Notes under the pieces: generated by a model
Databases searched by the model: none
What the model was told of the DNA's origin: nothing
What the model saw: the letters and a program-made list of their open reading frames with translations, nothing else
Program-made: the position numbers and the translations under genes
NCBI GenBank assembly: GCA_009667805.1
Contig: CM019071.1
Location: 47,627,593-47,691,592 of the forward strand
Length of the DNA: 64,000 bases
From: Leptobrachium leishanense
Taxonomy: Eukaryota; Chordata; Amphibia; Anura; Megophryidae
Reading direction: 5' to 3'
Shown: piece by piece, positions 34,277 through 45,382 of the stretch
Position numbering within the stretch: the stretch's first letter is position 1
Layout of the letters: each line of letters starts with the position of its first letter

Positions 34277-37270
34277 AGGAGGAGCCCCTAAAAACACACC
34301 CGCACACCCTGAATATATGGAGGAGCCCCTAAAAACACACCCGCACACCCTGAATATATGGAGGAGCCCCTATATAGACCCCACACACCCTGAATATATG
34401 GGGGAGCCCCTAAAGACACACCCGCACACCCTGAATATATGGAGGAACCCCTAAAAACACACCCGCACACCCTGAATATATGGAGGAGCCCCTATAAACA
34501 CACCCGCACACCTGAATATATGGAGGAGCCCCAAAAACCACCCGCACACCCTGAATATATGGAGGAGCCCTTAAAAGACCCGCACACTCTGATATATGGA
34601 GGAACCCCTATAAACACACCCGCACACCCTGAATATATGGAGGAGCCCTATAAGACCCCGCACACCCTGAATATATGGAGGAGCCCCTATAAAGACCCCG
34701 CACACCCTGAATATATGGAGGAGCCCCTATAAAGACCCCGCACACCCTGAATATATGGAGGAGCCCCTATAAAGACCCCGCACACCCTGAATATATGGAG
34801 GAGCCCCTATAAAGACCCCGCACACCCTGAATATATGGAGGAGCCCCTATAGACCGCCGCACCCTGAATATATGGGAGCCCTAAAAGACCCGCACACCCT
34901 GAATATTGGAGGAGCCCTATAAAGACCCCGCACACCCTGAATATATGGAGGAGCCCTATAAAGACCCGCAACACTGAATATATGGAGGAGCCCTATAAAG
35001 ACCCGCACACCCTGAATATATGGAGGAGCCCTATAAAGACCCGCACACCCTGAATATATGGAGGAGCCCTATAAAAGACGCCCGCACACCTGAATATATG
35101 GAGGAGCCCTATAAAGACCCCACACACCTGAATATATGGAGGCCACTATAAGACCCCGCACACCTGAATATATGAGGAGCCCCTTAAAGACCCCGCACAC
35201 CCTGAATATATGGAGGAACCCCTAAAAACACCCGCACACCCTGAATATATGGAGGAGCCCCTAAAAACACACCACACACCCTGAATATATGGAGGAGCCC
35301 CTAACAAACACCCGCACACCCTGAATATATGGAGGAGCCCCTAAAAACACACCCCACACTGAATATATGGAGAAACCCCTATAAAGACCCCGCACACCCT
35401 GAATATATGGAGGAGCCTATAAAACACCCGCACACCCTGAAATATGGGGAGCCCTAAAAAGACACCCGCACCCTGAATATATGGAGGAGCCCTATAAAGA
35501 ACCGACACATGACCCTGAATCTGAATTATGGAGGAGCCCCTATAAGACCCCGCACACCCTGAATATATGGAGGAGCCTATAAAGACCCCACACACACCCT
35601 GAATATATGGAGGAGCCCCTATAAAGACACCACCACCCGCCTGAATATATGGAGGAGCCCTAAAAAGAACACCGCACACCCTGAATATATGGAGGAGCCC
35701 CTATAAAGACCCTCACACCCTGAATATATGGAGGAGCCCCTATAAAACCCCACAGCACCCTGAATATATGGAGGAGCCCTAAAAAGACACCCGCACACCC
35801 TGAATATATGGAGGAGCCCTATAAGACCTTCACACCTGAATATATGGAGGAGCCCCTATAAAGACCCCGCACACCCTGAATATATGGGGAGAACCTATAA
35901 AGACCGCACACCCTGAAATAATGGAGGAACCCCTATAAAGACCCGACACCCTGATATAATGGAGGAGCCCTAAAAACACCCACACACCTGAATATTGGAG
36001 GAGCCCCTAAACACCCTGAATATATGGAGGACCTAAAAATACACCCGCAATCAATATATGGAGGAACCCCTATAAAGACACCCGCACACCCTGAATATAT
36101 GGAGGAGACCCTAAAACACACCGCACACCCTGAATATATGGAGGAACCCCTATAAAGACCCCGCCCACCCTGAATATATGGAGGAACCCCTAAAAAGACC
36201 CGCACACCCTGAATATATGGAGGAGCCCCTAAAAAGACCCGCACACCCTGAATATATGGAGGAACCCCTATAAAGACTCTGCACACCCTGAATAATGGAG
36301 GAACCCCTATAAAGACCCCACACACCTGAATATATGGAGGAACCCCCAAAAAAACACACCCGCACACCTGAAATATGGAGGAGCCCCTAAAAATACACCC
36401 GCACACCCTGAATATTATGGAGGAGCCCCTATAAAGACACCCGCAAACCCTGAATATATGGAGGAGCCCCTATAAAGACACCCGACACGCTGAAATATGG
36501 AGGAACCCCTAAAAACACACCCGCACACCCTGAATATATGGAGGAACCCTATAAAGACCCACAACACCCTGAATATATGGAGGAACCTATAATAGACCCA
36601 CCACACCCTGAATATATGGAGGAACCCCTAAAAACACACCCGCACACCCTGAATATATGGAGGAGCCCCTAAAAATACACCCGCACACCCTGATATATGG
36701 AGGAGCCTATAAACACCCGCACACCCTGAATATATGGAGGAGCCCCTATAAAGACCGCACACCCTGAATATATGGAGGAGCCCTAAAAAGACACCCGCAC
36801 ACCCTGAATATATGGAGGAGCCCTAAAAAGACACCCGCACACCCTGAATATATGGAGGAGCCCCTATAAAGACACCGCACACCCTGAATATATGGAGGAG
36901 CCCCTATAAAGACACCCGCACACCCTGAATATTGGAGGAGCCCCTAAAAAGACCCCACACCCTGAATATATGGAGGAGCCCCTAAAACACCCACACGCTC
37001 TGAATATATGGAGGAACCCCTAAAACACCCACGCACACCTGAATATATGGAGGAGCCCCTAAAAAGACACCCGCACACCCTGAATACATGGAGGAGCCCC
37101 TAAAAAGACACCCGCACACCTGAATATATGGAGGAGCCCCTAAAAACACACCACACAAGACCTGAATATATGGAGGAGCCCCTAAAAACACCCACACACC
37201 CTGAATATATGGAGGAACCCCTAAAAACACACCCGCACACCCTGAATATATGGAGGAGCCCCTAAAAAGG
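34277..37270. repeat. 40-bp minisatellite, forward orientation, about 75 copies with many indels
   Basis: The unit is TGAATATATGGAGGAGCCCC followed by TATAAAGACCCCGCACACCC, with the variant TAAAAACACACCCGCACACC. Single-base gains and losses are far more frequent than in the other arrays. Confidence 0.93.
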
Positions 37271-37621
37271 GGGACCAAGGAAGAATGGATGTATTTGGGT
37301 CCAGAATAAGCGCTGGTCCAGCTACATGGTGTCACTTGGGGAGGACCTGTCACAGCACCAGGAATATATCTGGATTAATTTAATTCCCAGCATTCTCTGA
37401 ATTCCTGGCCGGGGCTGGTTTTGCAGTGAAAGGTCCTGCTCAGAGGTTCACATGATCCGTTATATTATTTATGGGGGTTTCTGACAGTTGATATCTCGAT
37501 GACAAATGGGTGTTCAGATATGATCCATACCGCAGTGCATTTGGCATTGCCAGACACCTGCTATATTTAACCCTTTTAACACTCAGTCTCTTATGTTACA
37601 TGGCTTTGTATTCTGCACATT
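37271..37621. other. Spacer between oppositely oriented arrays
   Basis: About 350 bp of apparently single-copy sequence separates the two arms. No gene seen. Confidence 0.6.
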
Positions 37622-38652
37622 TTAGGGGTTCCTCCATATATTCAGGGTGTGCGAGTGTCTTTAGGGGTTCCTCCATATATTCAGGGTGTGCGGGTGTGTT
37701 TTTAGGGGCTCCTCCATATATTCAGGGTGTGCGGGTGTGTTTTTAGGGGCTCCTCATATATTCAGGGTGTGGCGGGTGTGTTTTAAGGGGCTCCTCCATA
37801 TATTCAGGGTGTGTGGGTGTGTTTTTAGGGGCTCCTCCATATATTCAGGGTGTGTGGGTATATTTAGGGGCTCCCCCATATATTCAGGGTGTGCGGGGTC
37901 TTTATAGGGACTCCTCCATATATTCAGGGTGTGCGGGTGTGTCTTTAGGGGCTCCCCCATATATTCAGGGTGTGCGGGGTCTTTATAGGGACTCCTCCAT
38001 ATATTCAGGGTGTGCGGGTGTGTTTTTAGGGGCTCCTCCATATATTCAGGGTGTGTGGGTGTGTTTTTAGGGGTTCCTCCATATATTCAGGGTGTGTGGG
38101 TGTTGTTTTAGGGGCTCCCCATGTAGTCAGGGTGTGCAGGTGTTGTTTTAGGGGCTCCCCATGTAGTCAGGGTGTGCGGGTGTTGTTTTAGGGGCTCCCC
38201 ATGTAGTCAGGGTGTGCGGGTGTTGTTTTAGGGGCTCCCCATGTAGTCAGGGTGTGCGGGTGTTGTTTTAGGGGCTCCCCATGTAGTCAGGGTGTGTGGG
38301 TGTTGTTTTAGGGGCTCCCCATGTAGCCAGGGTGTGTGGGTGTTGTTTTAGGGGCTCCCCATGTAGTCAGGGTGTGCGGGTGTTGTTTTAGGGGCTCCCC
38401 ATGTAGTCAGGGTGTGTGGGTGTTGTTTTAGGGGCTCCCCATGTAGTCAGGGTGTGCGGGTGTTGTTTTAGGGGCTCCCCATGTAGTCAGGGTGTGCGGG
38501 TGTTGTTTTAGGGGCTCCCCATGTAGTCAGGGTGTGCGGGTGTTGATTTAGGGGCTCCCATGTAGTCAGGGTGTGTGGGTGTTGTTTTTAGGGGCTCCCA
38601 TGTAGTCAGGGTGTGTGGGTGTTGTTTTAGGGGCTCCCCATGTAGTCAGGGT
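37622..38652. repeat. The same 40-bp family in inverted orientation
   Basis: Units read GGGGCTCCTCCATATATTCA followed by GGGTGTGCGGGTGTGTTTTT, the reverse complement of the array at 34277-37270. From about 38095 the unit changes to GGGGCTCCCCATGTAGTCAG with GGTGTGCGGGTGTTGTTTTA. The array resumes after the inserted element at 39974-40190. Confidence 0.93.
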
Positions 38653-39973
38653 TAGGGCTGTGCAATTATTTGCAATCGCAATCGAATCGGCGATTTCCGA
38701 CCATGCAATTAATAATCGCATAAGGCTGCAATTTTCGGCTCCCTGTTAACTTCCGGCGGCATGGTGCTGTTTGGGCGCTCGCAGGGGGAACCACGTGACG
38801 AGCCACGTTCTCCAGCGGCTCGTCACATGGTTCCCCCAGGCGAGCGCCCAAGCTCCATGCCGCCAGAAGTTAACAGGGAGCCGAACAGTGGTGCACAGCA
38901 GGTGAGCTGGGGCAGTATCCACTTGCTGGGGCAGTATATCCATGAGCTGGGGCAGTATATCCATGAGCTGGGGCAGTATTTCCATGTGCTGGGGCAGTAT
39001 ATCCATGAGCTGGGGCAGTATATCCATGAGCTGGGGCAGTATATCCATGAGCTGGGGCAGTATATCCATGAGCTGGGGCAGTATTTCCATGTGTTGGGGA
39101 GTATATCCATGTGTTGGGGCAGTATATCATGTGCTGGGGCAGTGTTTCCATGTGCTGGGGCAGTATATCCATGTGCTGTGGCAGTATATCCATGTGCTGT
39201 GGCAGTATATCCATGTGCTGGGGCAGTATATATCCATGTGCTGGGCGCAGTATATCCATGTGCTGGGGCAGTATTTCATGTGCTGGGGCAGTATATCCAT
39301 GTGCTGGGGCAGTATATCCATGTGCTGGGGCAGTGTTTCCATGTGCTGGGGCAGTATATCCATGTGCTGGGGCAGTATATCCATGTGCTGGGGCAGTATA
39401 TTCCATGTGCTGGGGCAGTGTTTTTCCATGTGCTGGGGCAGTGTTTCCATGTGCTGGGGCAGTGTTTCCATGTGCTGGGGCAGTATATCCATGTGCTGGG
39501 GCAGTATATCATATGAGCTGGGGCAGTGTATCCATGAGCTGGGGCAGTGTTTCCATGTGCTGGGGCAGTATATCCATGTGCTGGGGCAGTATATCCATGT
39601 GCTGGGGCAGTATATCCATGTGCTGGGGCAGTTTTTCCATGTGCTGGGGCAGTATTTCCATGTGCTGGGGCAGTATTTCCATGTGCTGGGGCAGTATATA
39701 CATGAGCTGGGGCAGTATAATCCATGTGCTGGGGCAGTATTTCCATGTGCTGGGGCAGTATTTCCATGTGGCTGGGGCAGTATATCCATGAGCTGGGGCA
39801 GTATATCCATGTGCTGGGGCAGTATATCCATGTGCTGAATACTGATACATTTAGAATGTATGTAGCATGTGTGAAAAAGCAAACAGATTGGCTAAATCGC
39901 AAATAAAATCGCAATCGCAATATTCATTCAAGAAATCGCAATATGATTATTTTGTCAATATTGCACAGCCCTA
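38653..39973. mobile_element. hAT-type non-autonomous element with perfect 8-bp target duplication
   Basis: The ends TAGGGCTGTGCAAT and ATTGCACAGCCCTA are perfect inverted repeats. They are flanked by GTCAGGGT on both sides (38645-38652 and 39974-39981), which is part of the host array unit. Near the left end, GGCTCCCTGTTAACTTC and GAAGTTAACAGGGAGCC form long fold-back arms. AATCGCAATCG motifs occur near both ends. The middle is a 21-bp tandem array. No transposase is encoded. Confidence 0.93.
38905..39837. repeat. 21-bp tandem array inside the hAT element, about 44 copies
   Basis: The unit is CTGGGGCAGTATATCCATGT plus G, with GAG/GTG and TATCC/TTTCC variants. All frames stay open on both strands for long distances because 21 is a multiple of three. 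Confidence 0.95.
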
Positions 39974-40195
39974 GTCAGGGTGTGTGGGTGTTGTTTTAGG
40001 GGCTCCCCATGTAGTCAGGGTGTGTGGGTGTTGTTTTAGGGGCTCCCCATGTAGTCAGGGTGTGCGGGTGTCTTTTTAGGGGCTCCCCATGTAGTCAGGG
40101 TGTGTGGGTGTTGTTTTAGGGGCTCCCCATGTAGTCAGGGTGTCCGGGTGTTGTTTTAGGGGCTCCCCATGTAGTCAGGGTGTGTGCGAGTGTGT
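39974..40195. repeat. Right remainder of the inverted 40-bp array
   Basis: Five to six further units of GGGGCTCCCCATGTAGTCAG follow the hAT element directly. Confidence 0.92.
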
Positions 40196-41016
40196 AACAG
40201 AGCTGCATACAATAAACCTCCCAGCAATGTTTCTTTAATCTATAGTAAAGGTTGTTGTGAATCTCTCGTTTTATTTATACTCCTTTTCTCTTGTTTTTTT
40301 TATCACATTCTATTGATCGTTCATATCTAAGTGTCAGCTCTTCAGGGCAGTCAGTGTGCTCGCCTGTTGATATGATGCGCTCCATGTGTTCTTTGCGGCC
40401 GGTCATCGCTTTTCCCGGGCCGCCGCCGCGTGCGTTGTGTAAATGTGAGAAGCGGCGCTGTCTGCCAAGGGGTTAAGAGGCGGATTTATTTCTGTAAACA
40501 CGTCCCCTGGAGCCGGGCCTTTTGGAAAAGTGCTCTCATTTGTTTGCTTTTTGATGTGCGCACAATAGCGCAGTATGTGAGCGTTTCGGGGGGACGGCGG
40601 GTTTCAGGGCGGTCACCATAATACGGTGCATGTGCGGAGTAAACATTTACCAGGGAGCGTCCTGGCGACGATTCCCACTAGGCCCGTGCTGGACCCGGGG
40701 GCGCCGCGTTCACACCCGGCAAAGCGAGACACCACTTATATACATATATACAGGGATAAGGAAGGTCAGACAGGAATAAACAGAGAGAGTCGGTGTCTGA
40801 GAGTCCTGTGAGTGGTTACGGTCATGTAGATGTAGAAATGGCTGCATGTGAGTGATGAGAGTCATGTAGGTGTGGGGTATTGTATGAGTGGGATTTGAGA
40901 GTGTAGGAGGCTACCTGTAAGGACCTGCTGTGTTACACGGTAGTGGGTGGGGGTCTGCTTTTATGCGATGGAACCAATAGGCAGCTGCCAATATTCAATG
41001 GTACAAAGATCTGAAT
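40196..41016. other. Intron sequence, nothing recognised
   Basis: Contains a GC-rich stretch at about 40400-40700 and a short irregular GAGAGTCATGTAG repetition at 40800-40880. No exon seen. Confidence 0.45.
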
Positions 41017-41975
41017 GTGTTGCATTGGAGCGTATAGGGGTTGCATTGGAGCGTGTAGGGGGATGCATTGGAGCGTGTAGGGGGATGCATTGGAGCACAT
41101 AGGGGGCTGCATTGGAGCACATAGGGGGCTGCATTGGAGCGTATAGGGGGCTGCATTGTAGCGTGTAGGCGGCTGCATTGTAGCGTGTAGGCGGCTGCAT
41201 TGTAGCGTGTAGGGGCTGCATTGGAGCACATAGGGGGCTGCATTGGAGTGTATAGGGGCTGCATTGGCGCATATAGGGGGCTGCATTGGACCATGTAGGG
41301 GCTGCATTGGCGCATATAGGGGTCTGCATTATAGCTTATAGGGGCTGCGTTGGAGTGTATAGGGGCTGCGTTGGAGTGTATAGGAGGCTGCAATGAAACA
41401 TCGGGCTGCATTGGAGCATATAAGGGGCTGCATTGGAGCATATAAGGGGCTGCATTGGAGCATATAAGGGGCTGCATTGGAGCGTGTAAGGGCTACATTG
41501 GAGCGTGTAGGAACTGCATTGGCGCATATAGGGGGCTGCATTGGAGTATAGGGGCTGCGTTGGAATGTATAGGCGGCTGCAATGAAACATAGGGGCTGCA
41601 TTGGAGCATATAGGGGGTTGCATTGGAGCAAATAGGGGGCTGCATTGGAGCGTGTGGTACTGCATCGGAGCGTGTGGGGGTTGCATTGGAGCATGTAGGG
41701 GGCTGCAGTGGAGCCTAGAGGGGCTGCATTGGAGCATATAGGGGGGCTGTATTGGGGTGTATAGGAGGCTGCAATGAAACATAGGGGCTGCATTGGAGTG
41801 TGTAGGGGCTGCATTGGAGCATATAGGGAGCTGCATTGGAGCATATAGGGAGCTGCATTGGAGTGTATAGGAGGCTGCAATGAAACATAGGGGCTGCATT
41901 GGAGTGTATAGTTGGCTGCATTGAAGCATATAGGGGCTGCGTTGGAGCCTGTAGGGGGCTGCATTGGTGGCATGG
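41017..41975. repeat. 22-23-bp minisatellite, about 42 copies
   Basis: Units are variations of GCTGCATTGGAGCATATAGG plus GG, with an interspersed longer form GGCTGCAATGAAACATAGGG. Confidence 0.9.
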
Positions 41976-42039
41976 AAGTGGGTGAGCTTTTATTTACCTC
42001 CCCCTACCTTGATGTTGAAGCATGACTGGTCATGACTAT

Positions 42040-42240
42040 GGCTGGTGTATGTGTGTGGCTTGTGTATGTGTATAGCTGTGAGTAGTGTTTGTGTATGGCA
42101 GTGACTGGTGTATGTGTGTGGCTGTGGCTGGTGTATGTGTGTGGCTGTGGCTGTTGTATGTGTGTGGCTGGTTGGTGTGTGTGTGTGTGTGTGTGTGTGT
42201 GTGGCTGGTGTGTTTGTATGTGCGTGGCTGGTGTGTGTTA
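42040..42240. repeat. GT-rich simple repeat
   Basis: TGGCTGTGGCTGGTGTATGT-type units grade into pure (GT)n at about 42173-42202. Confidence 0.85.
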
Positions 42241-43734
42241 GTGAATGGAAAAATTGTCCCTTTTGTTCTGCTCAGCAGGTGGGAGGTGCAATTGCTCATG
42301 GCAGGGAAAAAGGGTGAGCCTGAGCTGCACCACAAGTGCATATCAAAGAAGCAATCATATCTTTTGATCATAGAGACATCTCTGGATAATTGCATTACAG
42401 CTGTGCATTAAAATTAATGAAGAAGTGCACTGAGCGTGCCCAGAATTGTAGAATTCTGGGAACTGTACTGAGTGGGCTGTACCCTCTATGGGCTGTATTT
42501 TGAATGAGCTGGAAACTCTATATATTCTGAAACACGCCATGTGGCTGGGCCTATTGTCCACTTGGGGTTCATGTAAGAAATGAGGATTTTGGCCCGTGGT
42601 TTCCAAGCTCCAACCCCAGGAGTCACAGATGTCTGGTTAGCTTACTGACGTGAGTAAGGGTCTGTGTTTTAATCTTTTAATTTCTTGCTGTTTGTGTGTG
42701 TAAAGTGTTAAATTATCATATCAATTTTTCTGTAACCCTAAATGCATTGTGATATACATAGTTTTTGGTTTATCATAATAAATATAAAACTTATTAAGCT
42801 CTGCTGAATATCTGCCTGATATTCGATCCACGCTAACTGAAGGACTGGATTATCATAGAGATTTGCCTTTGTTTAAGCTCGAATCTACTAAACCGTGAGT
42901 TGTGGTGGGGTGCAGGACCAGCGTGAGTTGCAAACCCTCTCTGGGTCAAGCAGTAAGCCTCCTAAATAAATAAGGTTGGTTTGTGGTGGCAGTGTGACGA
43001 ATAGTATAAGGAAAGTGGGTACAGGGATTGTGGGAAACATAGTCGGTACTCCGGGTCGAGAGTAGACGGATACTGCGTTGCAATCCTGTGCCCATTTCAT
43101 CACGTTTGCGTGCCCGTCGCGAGCGAAGGCGTTGCTGGGACAGTTAGGCAAGCGCGTGCAGGGAAAAGTTGGCCGCGTAGTCATTATTTCGGGTCTAGGA
43201 TAGACAGATAGTGATTTGTTTAAGCCTGCGTCCTTCGTCGCGGCGCGCGTTTTTCGTGACGGGGTGCCTCTCTATTACACACAGCGCACATGGTATATGT
43301 GTATTAATATACAATGACATCATAAAATTCCAATCTGTGCCTCATTGCGCACACTGCCTCGGTATTGTGTGATGTATAGAGCTCCCTGTAGGGCTGGATT
43401 TCAAAATCAATGCCCCCCCCCCCCCGTCTGAGTATTGTCAGGATATGAATAAAGTTCGATGATTTTGAATGTAGCTGCCCAGTGATTAATAGTGTCTCTT
43501 TGTTGTGTATGGGGGTTTATTCTAGTGGCAGATGATGCATTGTACAAGATTTTACCCCATTTTAACCATTTTTTGGTGATGCTTTTATAAGTGTTTCATT
43601 GTATTATGTAATACACTAACCCCGCCCCACATGATGATGTCATTGAACGGATATGTTCTTGACACGCTCAGGAATCTCCCTGGTGTTAATGTTTGGTAGG
43701 AGTGAACTCCGTTGATAAATCTGTCGGTTGGAAC
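42241..43734. other. Intron sequence, possibly containing a solo or truncated LTR element
   Basis: An AATAAA-containing stretch at about 42779 is followed at about 42976 by GGTTTGTGGTGGCAG and a GC-rich leader-like region. That order recalls the end of an LTR and the start of a retrotransposon leader. No reverse transcriptase or gag frame follows, and I cannot define LTR ends. A 13-base poly-C run lies at about 43412-43424. Confidence 0.3.
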
Positions 43735-44139
43735 GTTGCGTTTTCCTGCGCGTTCGCTTCCTCCGTGTCTTCCTGTCTCCTCGTCTCTCTGCGCTCTGCA
43801 CTCTCTGTAACCTGCTCTGCCTTTTCCTCCCTGACCAGCAGAGCCGTCGCCACGGCTTCTCTTTACATCTAACGTGTCACTCAGCATCTCCACCTCCTAA
43901 ATCTCACGCCCTTTCCCTGCACTCACTAGCTTTACTTTCTTTACCTTCTTCTTGGCTTATTTTTTCTCTCCTTTTCATTCTTTCTCCTTCTCTTTTTTTG
44001 TCTCGGTCTCCCTCTCTCTCTGTCTTTCTCTTCATCTCTCACATTTTTTTCTCTTTTACCCTTTGCCTCTTTTCCTTCTCTTCTTTACCTCTTACCTTTT
44101 CTCCCTATTTTTCTCTTTCCCCTCATTCTCTTTCTCCAC
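43735..44139. repeat. Pyrimidine-rich tract, left of the inserted hAT element
   Basis: Irregular CTCTTTCCTTC sequence with very few purines on this strand. It is the left continuation of the array that starts at 45383; TTCTCCAC at its end is the target site of the insertion. Confidence 0.8.
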
Positions 44140-45382
44140 TAGACATGTGCATTTGTTTTAGTACTAAAACGATTTAGTCCGAATTTTGGGATAATATAGT
44201 TTTCGTATGACTCAAGAGAAACGAAACTGCTCAGTACAAAAACGAAAGAAATAAAATAAAGTGCACACATTTTAGTTTCAGTCCCTTTTTGTGATTATTA
44301 CATTGATGAGTGAAGGAGACTAGCAATGAAGAGCACAACATCGCAAAGCTACAGAAAGGTTTGTATGCGTAATCCTTACCGACCCCCTACTGAAAATCTG
44401 ACAGTGATAGAGCTCCAGAAATACTCACTCGCATCACAGACAGCCAGGACAGGAGAGGAAACCTTTACTTAACCCTTGCATGTCTATGAAGCAGACAAGA
44501 TGATAAAAGCAGCTGGAGAAGGAAACATTCAAATAAATCACACTGCAAGCTAATGACAGAGGAGGGCTGGTAGTAAAAACCCCTTTATAACAAGCAGCGC
44601 TGGGAGAAAAGAGGGACTTTTATAAAACGTGTGTTATCTCCCCTCCTGCTCTGCATAATAGGGGCTTAGGTCTGATACATTTTATATTATCCAGGAGCAC
44701 TATCCCTTTCCTCATCTATAATACACGTTTTATATAAAAACTCCCTCTCCTCTCCAGTGCTGCTTGTTATAAAGGTTTTTATTACGTCTGATACATTTAG
44801 TATCCAGCTCTCACAGTTACTCTGTCATTATGAGCCTTCAGTGTGATTATTTGAATGTTTTCCCTAGATTTAAAGTGCTTTATTTTATTATAAAAATAAA
44901 TTTGCACCAGTCATCTCTTCTCTGAGCTTTCAGACCGATTTACGTTAATATTTTCCCTCTCCCTGCTTTTATATTCTGTGTCTCCTCCACAGAGATACAA
45001 AGTTTAAGTAAAAGTTCCCTCTCCTGTGCTGGATAAGCATTGCATTCCAAAGTTCTGCACCCTGCACAATGCCAATGCAGTAGGATGTTCTATACAGAGA
45101 GGGCATTAACTAATGCAGGAGGATGTTCTATACATTATACAGAGAGGGGTATTAATGCAGGAGGATGTTGTATACATTATACAGAGAAAGGTATAAATTG
45201 AGGAGGATGTTCTATACAGAGAGGGACCACACAATAGTAAATTGTATCCACTGGTTTTCGGATGAATGAAATTAGTTTTCATACTAAAGAACTGAAAACG
45301 AATTTCTTTAGCAACTAAATAAATTGCATTTTAGGACAAATCCATTAGTTCAAAACAAAATTTTGTGCTGTGCACATGTCTA
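44140..45382. mobile_element. 1243-bp hAT-type non-autonomous element with 8-bp target duplication
   Basis: The ends TAGACATGTGCA and TGCACATGTCTA are perfect inverted repeats, flanked by TTCTCCAC on both sides (44132-44139 and 45383-45390). The interior is AT-rich, with subterminal TTAGTACTAAAACGA-like and AACTAAATAAATTGCA-like motifs and a small tandem duplication of AGGAGGATGTTCTATACA (about 45080-45220). No transposase frame is seen. Confidence 0.92.

Noticed and set aside
42173..42202. (GT)n as a Z-DNA regulatory element
   Set aside because: Too short and too common in vertebrate introns to single out.
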